Shown one piece after another: positions 1 through 8,476 of a stretch of 64,000 nucleotides of DNA (position 1 is its first letter; each line of letters starts with the position of its first letter). The DNA is taken from the NCBI RefSeq assembly GCF_907165205.1, contig NC_058190.1, positions 39,916,116 through 39,980,115 of the forward strand. The letters run 5' to 3'. The notes under the pieces are model-generated. The model saw nothing but the letters and a program-made list of their open reading frames with translations, was not told the origin of the DNA and ran no database searches. This stretch comes from Coccinella septempunctata (taxonomy: Eukaryota > Arthropoda > Insecta > Coleoptera > Coccinellidae). A program made the translations under genes and the position numbers.

Positions 1-948
1 TCAGATCGTAATATTTGTTGATATTCTTATCCCCAGGTGGTATGGATCGTAATTAATCCTTATTATTGTTATTTTAACTCCAATGTTAGTTTCTTGAAAT
101 GGTATCATCTCTACGTCATAATCTCTCAGATACCACTGGATATCCTGAGGATATCCATTTATATGCAATTACAGAGATGGCATATCCTTGGATTTGAAAT
201 TTCCTTCTAGGATTTGAAAAAGGATATTTCTCAACAAGTTGAGAAGTTGCTCTTTCTCGACGAAATGGTATTTCTGTTGATACCAATAATTGATGGTAGC
301 TCTTTGATTCGATTTAGATCGTAACAAATGTTGATTTAATCAGCGTGTGCTATGCATCTGAATTAATTTCGTTTATTGTTCTGTTTGAAAGGAAGAATTC
401 GCGTTTTGTTGCATGTTTTTTCGTTAAGACGAATATCGTAGGAGACCCTGAGACGTTCCCTTACAGAATATCCAAAACCAGAATTGCCCAGTGAGCCTTG
501 TGATCTTGGGCGCCACGACCGACGTCCATGACAATAATGCGCCGCGACGCTCGGACGCCGTTTACAGCCACGCACCTCGTGTCTAGTTGTTGTTCCCGAC
601 GCTTTCAAGAAGACCACCACACCCACAAACAAGTCCTTGAGAAATTGAGGGATGGAAGTTTATCATGAAATCTCTTATGAAAAAATCGAAGAGATCGTTA
701 CATAAATGTTGTCGAACAATCTAGAATGAATACTCACTTGAAAAGCTTTCAGCTGCAGGATGACCCAAAAATAGTTTACTTAAAAGATGATAAAAGTAAT
801 TGAATGAAAAAAATTGAATCTATGGTTTTCAGTTTGAGATGGGAATATTTTTTAATTTTTATTTCCTTCAATAAACGTTCTAAAACCAGCTGAAATAATT
901 ATTTGCCCACTTTTCTTTCCTTTTTACGTACCTACCTACGGTAATTTT
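1..948. other. Non-genic stretch with a dispersed repeat and a CpG-rich patch
   Basis: I see no supportable gene. Positions 1-75 and 311-388 carry related copies of a short dispersed repeat (gattTAGATCGTAACAAATG-like, then a T-rich tail). A third copy lies at 47011-47090 inside a FOCAD intron. Positions about 440-620 are much richer in CG than the surroundings. An open frame on the minus strand there (363-632) has no recognisable family and is not called. Confidence 0.5.
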
Positions 949-1694
949 GGGTGACTTGGGACAGTCCTGTAACTTGGGACAATTACCCCCCTTGCAAATT
1001 TGAATAATTCCTGTTGAGTTTGCCGTGGCCAGAGAGTTTGAATTGACAGGAAAAATTAAGGAATTCAGGAGAGTAAAAGCGCGTTTTTTTATTGCCCTTA
1101 TACTTTCTAGTGTCCTGTACATGTGTTTCACTTTGTACATATGTAATTTTTTTTCTGGATTCGTGGGATATTGGGATATTAGATATGTCATGAAACAAGG
1201 TTGTTTACAAATCAAACGGCAACACAGATCTCATTCATTCATTTTGTTGTTTCATAGGGTGACTTGGGACAATGCCGAATAGATACAAGCGGCGCATTAG
1301 CAGCAGGAAATATGCCGATATTTCGCAAGATATTATTATTTACGTTATCTCCACAAAGAAATCACCAAAGAATGAAAGAAAGCCTTTCCCTTGTTTTGTT
1401 TAGTTTTTTTACATTTGAGGTGCAATATATTTACTTTCGCTGTAATAGCGGTTTATCATTTAATTTCCACTATAAAATCACAAATTCTAATTTGCCCAAG
1501 CCTCCCAAACCGGTGGGTGATTTGGGACAAGTATGTTTTATTTTTTCAGAATTTATATCCGAATTCTGAAGCATGGTATATATCCTAATCAATAGTCTGG
1601 GTCATTATGCATATTCGAACCTCTTTTTCAGATAAAATAGGTAACCGTTTTGAAAATATGACAAGTCGAATGCAACAATCGTCCCAAGTCACCC
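949..1694. mobile_element. Degraded DNA-transposon-like element with repeated GGGTGACTTGGGACA motifs
   Basis: The motif GGGTGACTTGGGACA occurs at 949-963 and 1257-1271. A shortened form (ACTTGGGACA) is at 972-981 and a one-base variant at 1515-1529, all on the plus strand. It occurs inverted at 1681-1694, so the region has inverted ends plus internal direct copies. Directly after the 1257 copy an ATG at 1273 opens a short frame beginning MPNRYKRRISSRKYADIS. This resembles the basic start of pipsqueak-type helix-turn-helix transposases (pogo/Tigger group). The frame ends after about 45 codons. The family assignment is inference; the repeated motif is directly visible. Confidence 0.4.
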
Positions 1695-2078
1695 GAACCT
1701 ATTGTAGATTCCGAAGTACCAATAATACTAGATTATTATTGATCCGTCCATTAAGATTTAATAATGCCCTATAAAAACTGTCATTTGTGAAGGGAATAAT
1801 AGAGGATTAGAATTTTAATGGGGCATCAAGTAGTAATGGACTCTCCTGCGAAACTGGGCGTTAAGCATTACAATAGTTTTCAAGTACCAAGGACGAAAAA
1901 CTGTCTATTATAGTCGAGCTTACAAAATGCAACATTTCCTGACAATAGACCGTTTTTTTACGAGATGCATGTTGAAGGATGACACATTCCTTCAGTTTTC
2001 TTTGTGTGCTGCTGTTTAGTTAACACACTGTATGGAATTTAGTTTTGTGTCCGACCGACTTGAGAATTGAATCATATA

Positions 2079-2325
2079 CAGGGTGTGAATGCATAGTTGT
2101 CATAATATTTAAGGGGTGATTCCTTGTAAAAAAATTGTGTGGGTCTCATATATAATTTTTTTTGGACAGCCCTTGCTTAGATACAGCCCCTTAAAGATGG
2201 CACCTGAAAAGAAATTTTTGACTTTCTTCATAGTGACCAGATAAGTGACAGAAATAAAATTCGACAGACATTCTATAGGAGTGAGAAGGCAATCAAAAAA
2301 CACTTGATGGTAAATCTACCTAAGT
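2079..2325. repeat. ACAGGGTG-terminated dispersed repeat, copy 1
   Basis: It begins with TACAGGGTGTGAATGC and contains blocks shared with the repeat pair at 33691-34400. The shared blocks are a CAGCCCC..AAAGATGGCACCTGAAAAG block and a GACAGAAAT..CAGACATTCT..GGCAATCAAAAAA block. It has no coding capacity and looks like a short non-autonomous element. The family is not identified. Confidence 0.5.
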
Positions 2326-3239
2326 ACGAAGATAATTCTAGCCTAAATGAAATCAACGTTGATCCGTCTATCAAGAGTTAATTGCCCGATCAAGCTTTGT
2401 AAAACCCGGCATTAATATTTCATGCAATATCATTCAACTCATCCAATTGAATGGAGGGTTCAAATAAAAACAAACATTTTACTTGGTCTGGTGATTATCG
2501 CGAACCTCCCTCTAGTGAATACATAGGGGTGTTAATCGGTCATTTATATCAAATGGCTCGTCACTTTGTCGTGCCGCAGTGAGAATCTGACACACGTGAT
2601 GAAAAATTGATGGCGGACTCAGATGATTGATATGTTTGTGATGCAACATTATATATTCCAAATTGGATATGATTGATGGAAGTTAATAAAAGAGAATATA
2701 TCGAAGGTAATAAATAGCCACTTTTATTCAGGAAATAAATTCCACATTCCTTGCGAATCCGATGTGAATGAACGTGGCGCTTTTCAAAGCAGAGTTGCAA
2801 AAAAAATCTATAAGAATAAATATAAACTTAGAAAAATCAGTCTGTTTTCAAGAAACTAGGCAAAAATTTTGAGTGATTAAGAGCATGTGGGAATTCAAAT
2901 TCAAACCAATGAATGAAAAAGTAACTCAAAGGGCATTTATCCACTTCATATTAGTCTTCATTATCATTTCTGCATCACAGAGTTTGTATACTTCCTGGAG
3001 CATGGTGGAAAACAGGATAAATGAAACATTGTTTTGACCAGTGCCATGTCTTGAAACATGCTGTCTTGTAATATATTTGGATCAAAAATGGTTCCATTGA
3101 CTTGACCGAGTTAATTTATTGCTCATTATAAATTTATTTATAGTGTAACTATTTTTATCATTTTTTTTTAATTCCCTTAATCAGGGACATAGTAACGCTC
3201 ATCGGACAAAATTTTTCACAGAGAATTTATTGGTATGTT
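2326..3239. other. Non-genic AT-rich stretch
   Basis: No gene, RNA or clear repeat is recognisable here on either strand. The short open frames have no family resemblance. Confidence 0.5.
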
Positions 3240-3749
3240 TACAGTGGCGGATTTGCCTTAAGGCCAAGTAGAACTGCGGTTATGAATTCCTGGAAAAAAT
3301 TCCAATCCTATCCCGACTCGTTTCCAATTCTATCCTATATTCCCGAAAATACGATTCCAAGACTGAAGTCGCGTAAACCCTTATGGTCCAACTCTTTTCT
3401 TAATTCGAATATAAGGGACAAAAACCTTTGGCAGTCTGAATGGAATAGATGCACTATTTTCAACAAAGAATTAGTTACTGATCTCTTGAATAGAGTTCCT
3501 GGTTTTGATCTTCCCAGGAAAATATGGTGTATTCTGAATCGTATAAGAACAGGTCACGGACGTTGCAATAGTATACTTTTCAGGTGGAATTCAGTTGAAA
3601 GCCCAAGTTGTGAATGCGGGGAACCAGAAGAAACCATAAATCATCTGGTTAATCATTGTCCGATTTATAAATTTCAGGATGGTTTTAGAGCTATACATGT
3701 AGTTTCCGAATCTTTTTTGAATTGGGTTGTCAATTTTAGGTCAATCTGA
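3240..3749 (+). pseudogene. 3' remnant of a Jockey-type LINE (reverse transcriptase C-terminus)
   Basis: An open frame of 155 codons (3282-3749) encodes the segment downstream of the reverse transcriptase in Jockey/I-type non-LTR retrotransposons. The diagnostic part is RIRTGHGRCNSILFRWN followed by SCECGEPEETINHLVNHCP. This is the usual R-x-GH-G...L...W..A.S..C.CG..E...H.L..CP pattern with its Cys/His finger. The endonuclease and polymerase parts are missing, so this is a strongly 5'-truncated, dead copy. The sequence downstream to about 4118 is probably its 3' UTR or unrelated AT-rich DNA. The superfamily assignment is from motif memory; no search was run. Confidence 0.7.
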
Positions 3750-4118
3750 CATATTGAATCTAATTTTATTATTTTACCTTTTTCTGCTTTTGTTTTCTCT
3801 CTATTTCAGATAAAAGTTCCTGGTATCTTGGAGAAGACTTTCTGGATTTTCCGTTTTGTTGGAGAAAGAATCCATTTTTGCAGTGCGAGATGCCCTTCAA
3901 TATGGAATATTTCAGCATATTTCGTGAACAATTACAATCCACTACACTCACGGGGAGAAAGGGTTTTTTTACTGAGGCTTTTCCCTAAGCTCTTGTATCA
4001 TACACCAATTTGTATGGTACCCCGTTTAAGCTAACCTCTGCTAAAACTGTATCTCATACACATGCTATAATTATTGTTTGCTGTTAAAAATTGTAATGCT
4101 CTATATCAAAAGAATATA

Positions 4119-4582
4119 TATACAAGGTGTACCAAAAGTTCGAGGGCCTATTAGACGTTTCTGGAAAACTGGACCTATTTGAAATTGAAAATTTGGATTA
4201 TGATATTGTTCGACATTATCTACTGAGCTAAAATCGAGGCTAAAATATTCTTGAAGCCTAAGCACTTTTAGTAATACAGGGAATGAAAGTACCTAAATTT
4301 TTCAAAAAAAAATTTTTTTTACAGTTTCTTTTCTGATATGATTTGAACAGAAAAATATTCGAAATTGAATACTCTATCATACCAGAAACAATAAAATAGA
4401 AAAAAAAAATTTGAAAATTTTATTTCCATTCCCTGTATATCTGAAAGTGCTCACGCTTCAAGAGTATTTTAGCTCAGTAGATAATGTCGAACAATATCAT
4501 ATTCCCAATTTTCAGATTTCAAATAGGTCCAGTTCTCAAGGAACGTCTAATAGGCCCTCGAACTTGGTACACCCAGTATATA
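4119..4582. mobile_element. Foldback element with about 160-bp inverted arms
   Basis: The left arm (4119-4285, TATACAAGGTGTACCAAAAG...) reappears inverted as the right arm (4426-4582, ...CTTGGTACACCCAGTATATA). Internal blocks such as CGAGGGCCTATTAGACGTT and GACATTATCTACTGAGCTAA are shared almost base for base. The arms differ at scattered positions (roughly 10 percent by eye). The 140-bp spacer is T-rich and non-coding. The ends lie in TATATA, which fits insertion at TA as for Tc1/mariner-like non-autonomous elements, but no transposase is present to prove the class. Confidence 0.7.
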
Positions 4583-5196
4583 TAGGTCAAAAAAATTTTT
4601 CTCGAAATCGGTATAGATACCACAAAACTACAAGAGATCATTAAGTTTAGTATAACAACATGGCTTCTTTTTATATTTTTGTCTAATAAACAGTGGCTCA
4701 CCAAAAACAAGTTCTAGAGAAAAACAGAGGGACAGTGTTCCATAAAAAATATCACCCTGTACATATTTGCTATCGAAATTGGCATGTCGCATGGTGTGAA
4801 CTATGAATTATAATATTTATGGCAAATTTCAGTTGAATATCTTGTGAAGTGTAGATACTATAAGAGAAAAACTTGAAAAAACTTCTAACTTTAACAAAAC
4901 GAATCGTTTGCGGTCCCATATGTTTATGAGACTTTTTTTCTTAAAATCACTTAAGGAATCTCCTGAAGGAGTGAAGGAGATAATAACTCCGTCATCTTAA
5001 ATATCCTATTTAGGGGATTTTCGGTGAAATGATCGACTTTGATCAGTTCTATCTTGACCTTGTCACAAACAGGAAGGTTCATCTTTGGAAACACCCTGTA
5101 TGTTTGAGTGTGTAGTGTAGGTGTTACCACAGCCTTCTTGCCCTTCTTCCCTATATAGACGGCTGTGGTATAACATTATGACATATAACATCATAT
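4583..5196. other. Non-genic stretch with two inverted ACAGGGTG ends
   Basis: No gene is seen. CACCCTGTA at about 4754 and 5091 are inverted copies of the ACAGGGTG end motif used by several short elements in this window, so this is probably element debris. Confidence 0.4.
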
Positions 5197-5209
5197 ATCG
5201 ATGTAGGAC

Positions 5210-7207
5210 TCACCAACTAAACTCGGCACTGATATCGATTTTCTGAACGATGTAATAACTAAAGCTCTGGTCGAGAGCCAGAATGAAATGTGTGTTCGGA
5301 CGACAAGGGAAGAGAAGCTCAGCAACCACACGAGGGAACTTATGAGAAGGAGAAGAGAGATGAGAGGTGAAGAGTCAACCTCTTACCAAGAACTAAAAGA
5401 AATCAATAGGGAAATATCCAAGGCCATAAGAAGAGACATCAGATCGTATAATACCAGTCAGATACAGAAAACAATAGAGGAGAACAAAAGCATGAAAGTG
5501 TTGCGTAGGAGACAAGAAAATGGGAGGAGATATATCAATAAGTTGAGGAACAAGGATGGAATTTTGGTACAGAACAGAGATGAACTTTTGAAAGTAGTCG
5601 AGGACTTCTACGGAATACTGTATAAAAGTCAGAAAGCGGTACATTCAAATATGGAACCTGAGCAAGTTAAACAAAAGAGAGGTATTGTCAACCAGGGCTC
5701 AGAATCGCTGCCTGATATCACCATCGATGAGATAATACTAGCCTTGCGGAAAACCAAAAATAACAAGGCACCAGGAGAAGACCATGTGATTGCGGATGCT
5801 ATGAAGATAGGTGGAACCCTACTACTCGAAAAAATAAAAGCACTTTTCAACCTCTGCCTGTTTGATAGCACGATACCTGAAACTTGGAATAACGCTATCA
5901 CTGTACTCATTCATAAGAAGGGGGATTTATCAGAGTTGGAGAACTACAGACCAATTAGCCTCCTCAGCCATTTATATAAATTGTTCACAAGAATCATAAC
6001 AACTAGATTAGAAAAGAAACTTGACTTCTACCAACCTAAAGAGCAAGCCGGCTTTCGTTCTCGTTTTGGAACAAATGACCATCTTCAAAGTTTAAAGACC
6101 GTTATTGAGAAAACTGTGGAGTACAACAGACCACTAGCTTTGGCTTTCATAGACTTCCAGAAAGCATTTGATACGATAGAACTCGATTCAGTTTTAGAGG
6201 CCCTTCAAGAATGCCGAGTCGACTACCGCTATTCCAGGTTAATTTACAACATATATAAGAAAGCTACCATGACAGTAAAACTACACAAAAACACCAGATC
6301 AGTGCCACTTAGCAGAGGTGTAAGACAAGGAGACACGATGTCACCTAAACTCTTCATTACGGTTCTGGAATATGCGATGAAGAAATTGAATTGGGAAGGA
6401 AAGGGTATTAAGGTCGATGGTTCATACCTCACGAACTTACGCTACGCAGATGACATAGTCATACTGGCCGACAATCTTGGAGATTTAATAAGCATGCTCA
6501 AGGAACTTGAGGAAGTTTGCTCCAGCGTAGGACTTAAAATCAATGCAACTAAGACGAAATATATGACAAATATGGTTCCAGGCGAGGCGATCCATATCGA
6601 CGGCAAGGTAGTGGAGTTGACACACAATTATGTCTATTTGGGCCATGAAATTCGTATCTCCAGAGACAATCAAACGTGTGAACTGCAGAGGAGAAAAACG
6701 CTTGCTTGGGCGGCTTTCGGAAAACTGAGACACGTTTTCAGGGGCGATTTTCCGATATGTCTCAAGAGAAAGGTGTTCGACCAATGCATCCTACCAGTGA
6801 TGACGTATGGTGCCGAAACGGTTACACTGACGGCAACGTCCGCAAGGCATCTCAAGATCACCCAGAGGAAGATGGAAAGATCCATGCTCGGTTTGTCCCT
6901 ACGTGACCGTGTCAGGAACGAGGTTATCCGCCGAAGAACGGGTGTGACTGACGTTGTGGAACACACTGCTAGGCTTAAGTGGAATTGGGCAGGACATGTT
7001 GCCCGTTTGTCAGATGATAGGTGGACCAAACGCCTGATTGAGTGGAGACCCAGAGCCGATAAACGTAGTAGAGGAAGGCCACCTACGCGATGGACCGACG
7101 ACATTAGAAGAATGGCTGGAAACTGGATGAGGGAAGCTCAGGATAGGAGAGGCTGGGCAGTGATGAGGGAGGCCTATGTTCAGCAGTGGACGCGAATGGC
7201 TGAATGA
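5210..7207 (+). CDS. RTE-clade reverse transcriptase (5'-truncated ORF)
   Basis: The frame is open from the truncation point at 5210, giving 26 codons before the first ATG at 5288. That ATG is therefore internal and not a true start. From 5288 there are 639 codons. A basic linker is followed by the polymerase: NYRPISLLSHLYKLF, then FIDFQKAFDT with the first catalytic Asp near residue 288, then RGVRQGDTMSPKLF. The catalytic YADDIVIL lies near residue 386. The C-terminal part holds GRPPTRWTDDIRR and ends near DRRGW...QWTRMAE, as in arthropod RTE/BovB-like elements. The apurinic endonuclease domain expected upstream is absent. No stop or frameshift is seen in what remains, but without its 5' end and promoter the copy should be dead. 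Confidence 0.85.
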   Translation, partial: SPTKLGTDIDFLNDVITKALVESQNEMCVRTTREEKLSNHTRELMRRRREMRGEESTSYQELKEINREISKAIRRDIRSYNTSQIQKTIEENKSMKVLRRRQENGRRYINKLRNKDGILVQNRDELLKVVEDFYGILYKSQKAVHSNMEPEQVKQKRGIVNQGSESLPDITIDEIILALRKTKNNKAPGEDHVIADAMKIGGTLLLEKIKALFNLCLFDSTIPETWNNAITVLIHKKGDLSELENYRPISLLSHLYKLFTRIITTRLEKKLDFYQPKEQAGFRSRFGTNDHLQSLKTVIEKTVEYNRPLALAFIDFQKAFDTIELDSVLEALQECRVDYRYSRLIYNIYKKATMTVKLHKNTRSVPLSRGVRQGDTMSPKLFITVLEYAMKKLNWEGKGIKVDGSYLTNLRYADDIVILADNLGDLISMLKELEEVCSSVGLKINATKTKYMTNMVPGEAIHIDGKVVELTHNYVYLGHEIRISRDNQTCELQRRKTLAWAAFGKLRHVFRGDFPICLKRKVFDQCILPVMTYGAETVTLTATSARHLKITQRKMERSMLGLSLRDRVRNEVIRRRTGVTDVVEHTARLKWNWAGHVARLSDDRWTKRLIEWRPRADKRSRGRPPTRWTDDIRRMAGNWMREAQDRRGWAVMREAYVQQWTRMAE

Positions 7208-7224
7208 TGATGATGATGATGATG
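7202..7224 (+). repeat. (TGA)n microsatellite tail of the RTE element
   Basis: Repeated GAT/ATG triplets begin at the stop codon and end exactly at the 3' target-site duplication. This is the element's own 3' terminus and not a chance microsatellite. Confidence 0.85.
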
Positions 7225-7235
7225 ATCGATGTAGG

Positions 7236-8470
7236 TAATAACAGGAAAAATGTGCCGGAATAACAATATAGATACGTTATGATATCGCGCAGGTAGCTAT
7301 CTAATGTAACGACACCTCCAGGCATTTTTATGAAAGTACGTGAAGCCCCTAAAATTACATTTTCCCCGTGTGTGGTCCACCAACGGTAAGAACACTTTAA
7401 TTTCGTTGACTCGAGATTTATGAGCAAGGAATTTTACATCGTAACGGAAAATTGGATGATTACACTTGATTACCGTGAAATATTTCGATCTACTGGAATT
7501 ACTCGAAAGTTAAATCGATGTGTTCAGTTGAATTTCCCGATGGCTTGGAAAATTCATGAAATTCCGGATATGTGGAACACGTAACTCGGAAACAGAAAAT
7601 TTAAAACTTGATGCATTATAGATCCAGCTCTTTAATTCCACCTTTGCCTCTTCCTAGGGCAAATAGAGGAGAAGATAAATTATCGTTCAAAAAACTTCAA
7701 CAAGCACGCTTCCATAAAAAGCCAAACCTGCCGAAAATTTCAAATTTGCTTTTTCCAATTTTGACATCATATGAGTGACACTCATCATTGACGTTTTGAA
7801 ACGTTTTACTTTTCGTAACCAGTTACGAAAAGTAAAATATTTCGCAACTGATATGAAACGATACTTGCTTTCATTCCATAGCAACGGAGTTAAAAAGTAA
7901 ATAATTTCCGTCACTAGACGATTGAAAACGAAACTGCGAGGGACGTTTGTAAAGAAGTTTTTGGTACTTTTAATTTGAATTCATTCATAGCCACTTCCTA
8001 TTCAAAATTAGAAAAAATACCGTGTGAACACGTTTGGAAACACTATTTTTCGTATTTTGAGTACTTTTGTGCAACTCGCTTCGCTTGCGAAGAAAATACG
8101 CTAATTACGAAAAATAATGCTTCTCCCTACTTGTTTCACCAATAACTATTGAAGAGGGTTTTTTCATTTTTTCTACAATTTTATTTTTCACTTTTGTTCT
8201 TTTAGAATCACATTGATACACGATGATATTTCATCGATACGCGTGTCGTAAGATTACCTTCAAAAAATCTCGGAAAAGAGTCAAAAAAAGAGTTGAAAAT
8301 TAGTCAAATTGAACTCAAATTGTCCGAATTTTTCTGTAGACTTTATTTATTGCACTTTGATAGATACTACATTTTGTTGAGAAAGGAAAATAAAGAAGCA
8401 AAAATATTATAGTAAATTTAATAGTGTATACAAATAAGAACATAGTATATACAATAAATAACAACCGATT
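7236..8470. other. Non-genic stretch downstream of PNPT1, with hairpins
   Basis: No gene is recognised. A perfect 15-bp inverted repeat with a 4-base loop (ccag) is at 7804-7837. A looser inverted pair lies at about 8043-8130 (TATTTTTCGTATTTTGAG versus TTACGAAAAATAATG). These look like remains of short DNA elements carrying the shared core TTTTCGTA. Confidence 0.5.
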
Positions 8471-8476
8471 TTTATT
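8471..8476 (-). promoter_or_regulatory. AATAAA poly(A) signal overlapping the PNPT1 stop codon
   Basis: On the minus strand the end reads CCC AAA TAA AAA. The hexamer AATAAA uses the last two bases of the Lys codon, the TAA stop and one more base. The next minus-strand AATAAA is more than 100 bp farther on (about 8341), so the 3' UTR may be very short. Confidence 0.55.

Larger units (their letters stand above)
5197..7235 (+). mobile_element. RTE-type non-LTR retrotransposon, 5'-truncated, with target-site duplication
   Basis: The insertion is delimited by the same 11 bp, ATCGATGTAGG, at 5197-5207 and 7225-7235. Between them are a reverse transcriptase frame, a stop codon at 7205-7207, almost no 3' UTR, and a (TGA)n microsatellite running to 7224. 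A very short 3' end in a simple repeat instead of poly(A) is typical of the RTE clade. The 5' end is truncated inside the frame, so the endonuclease domain is missing. The perfect duplication and the undamaged remaining frame indicate a fairly recent insertion. Confidence 0.85.

Noticed and set aside
363..632. Minus-strand open frame of 89 codons
   Set aside because: It coincides with the CpG-rich patch, which lowers stop-codon frequency; no recognisable protein.
6670..7104. Open frame of 144 codons opposite the RTE reverse transcriptase
   Set aside because: It is a shadow of a clearly coding frame; no family resemblance.
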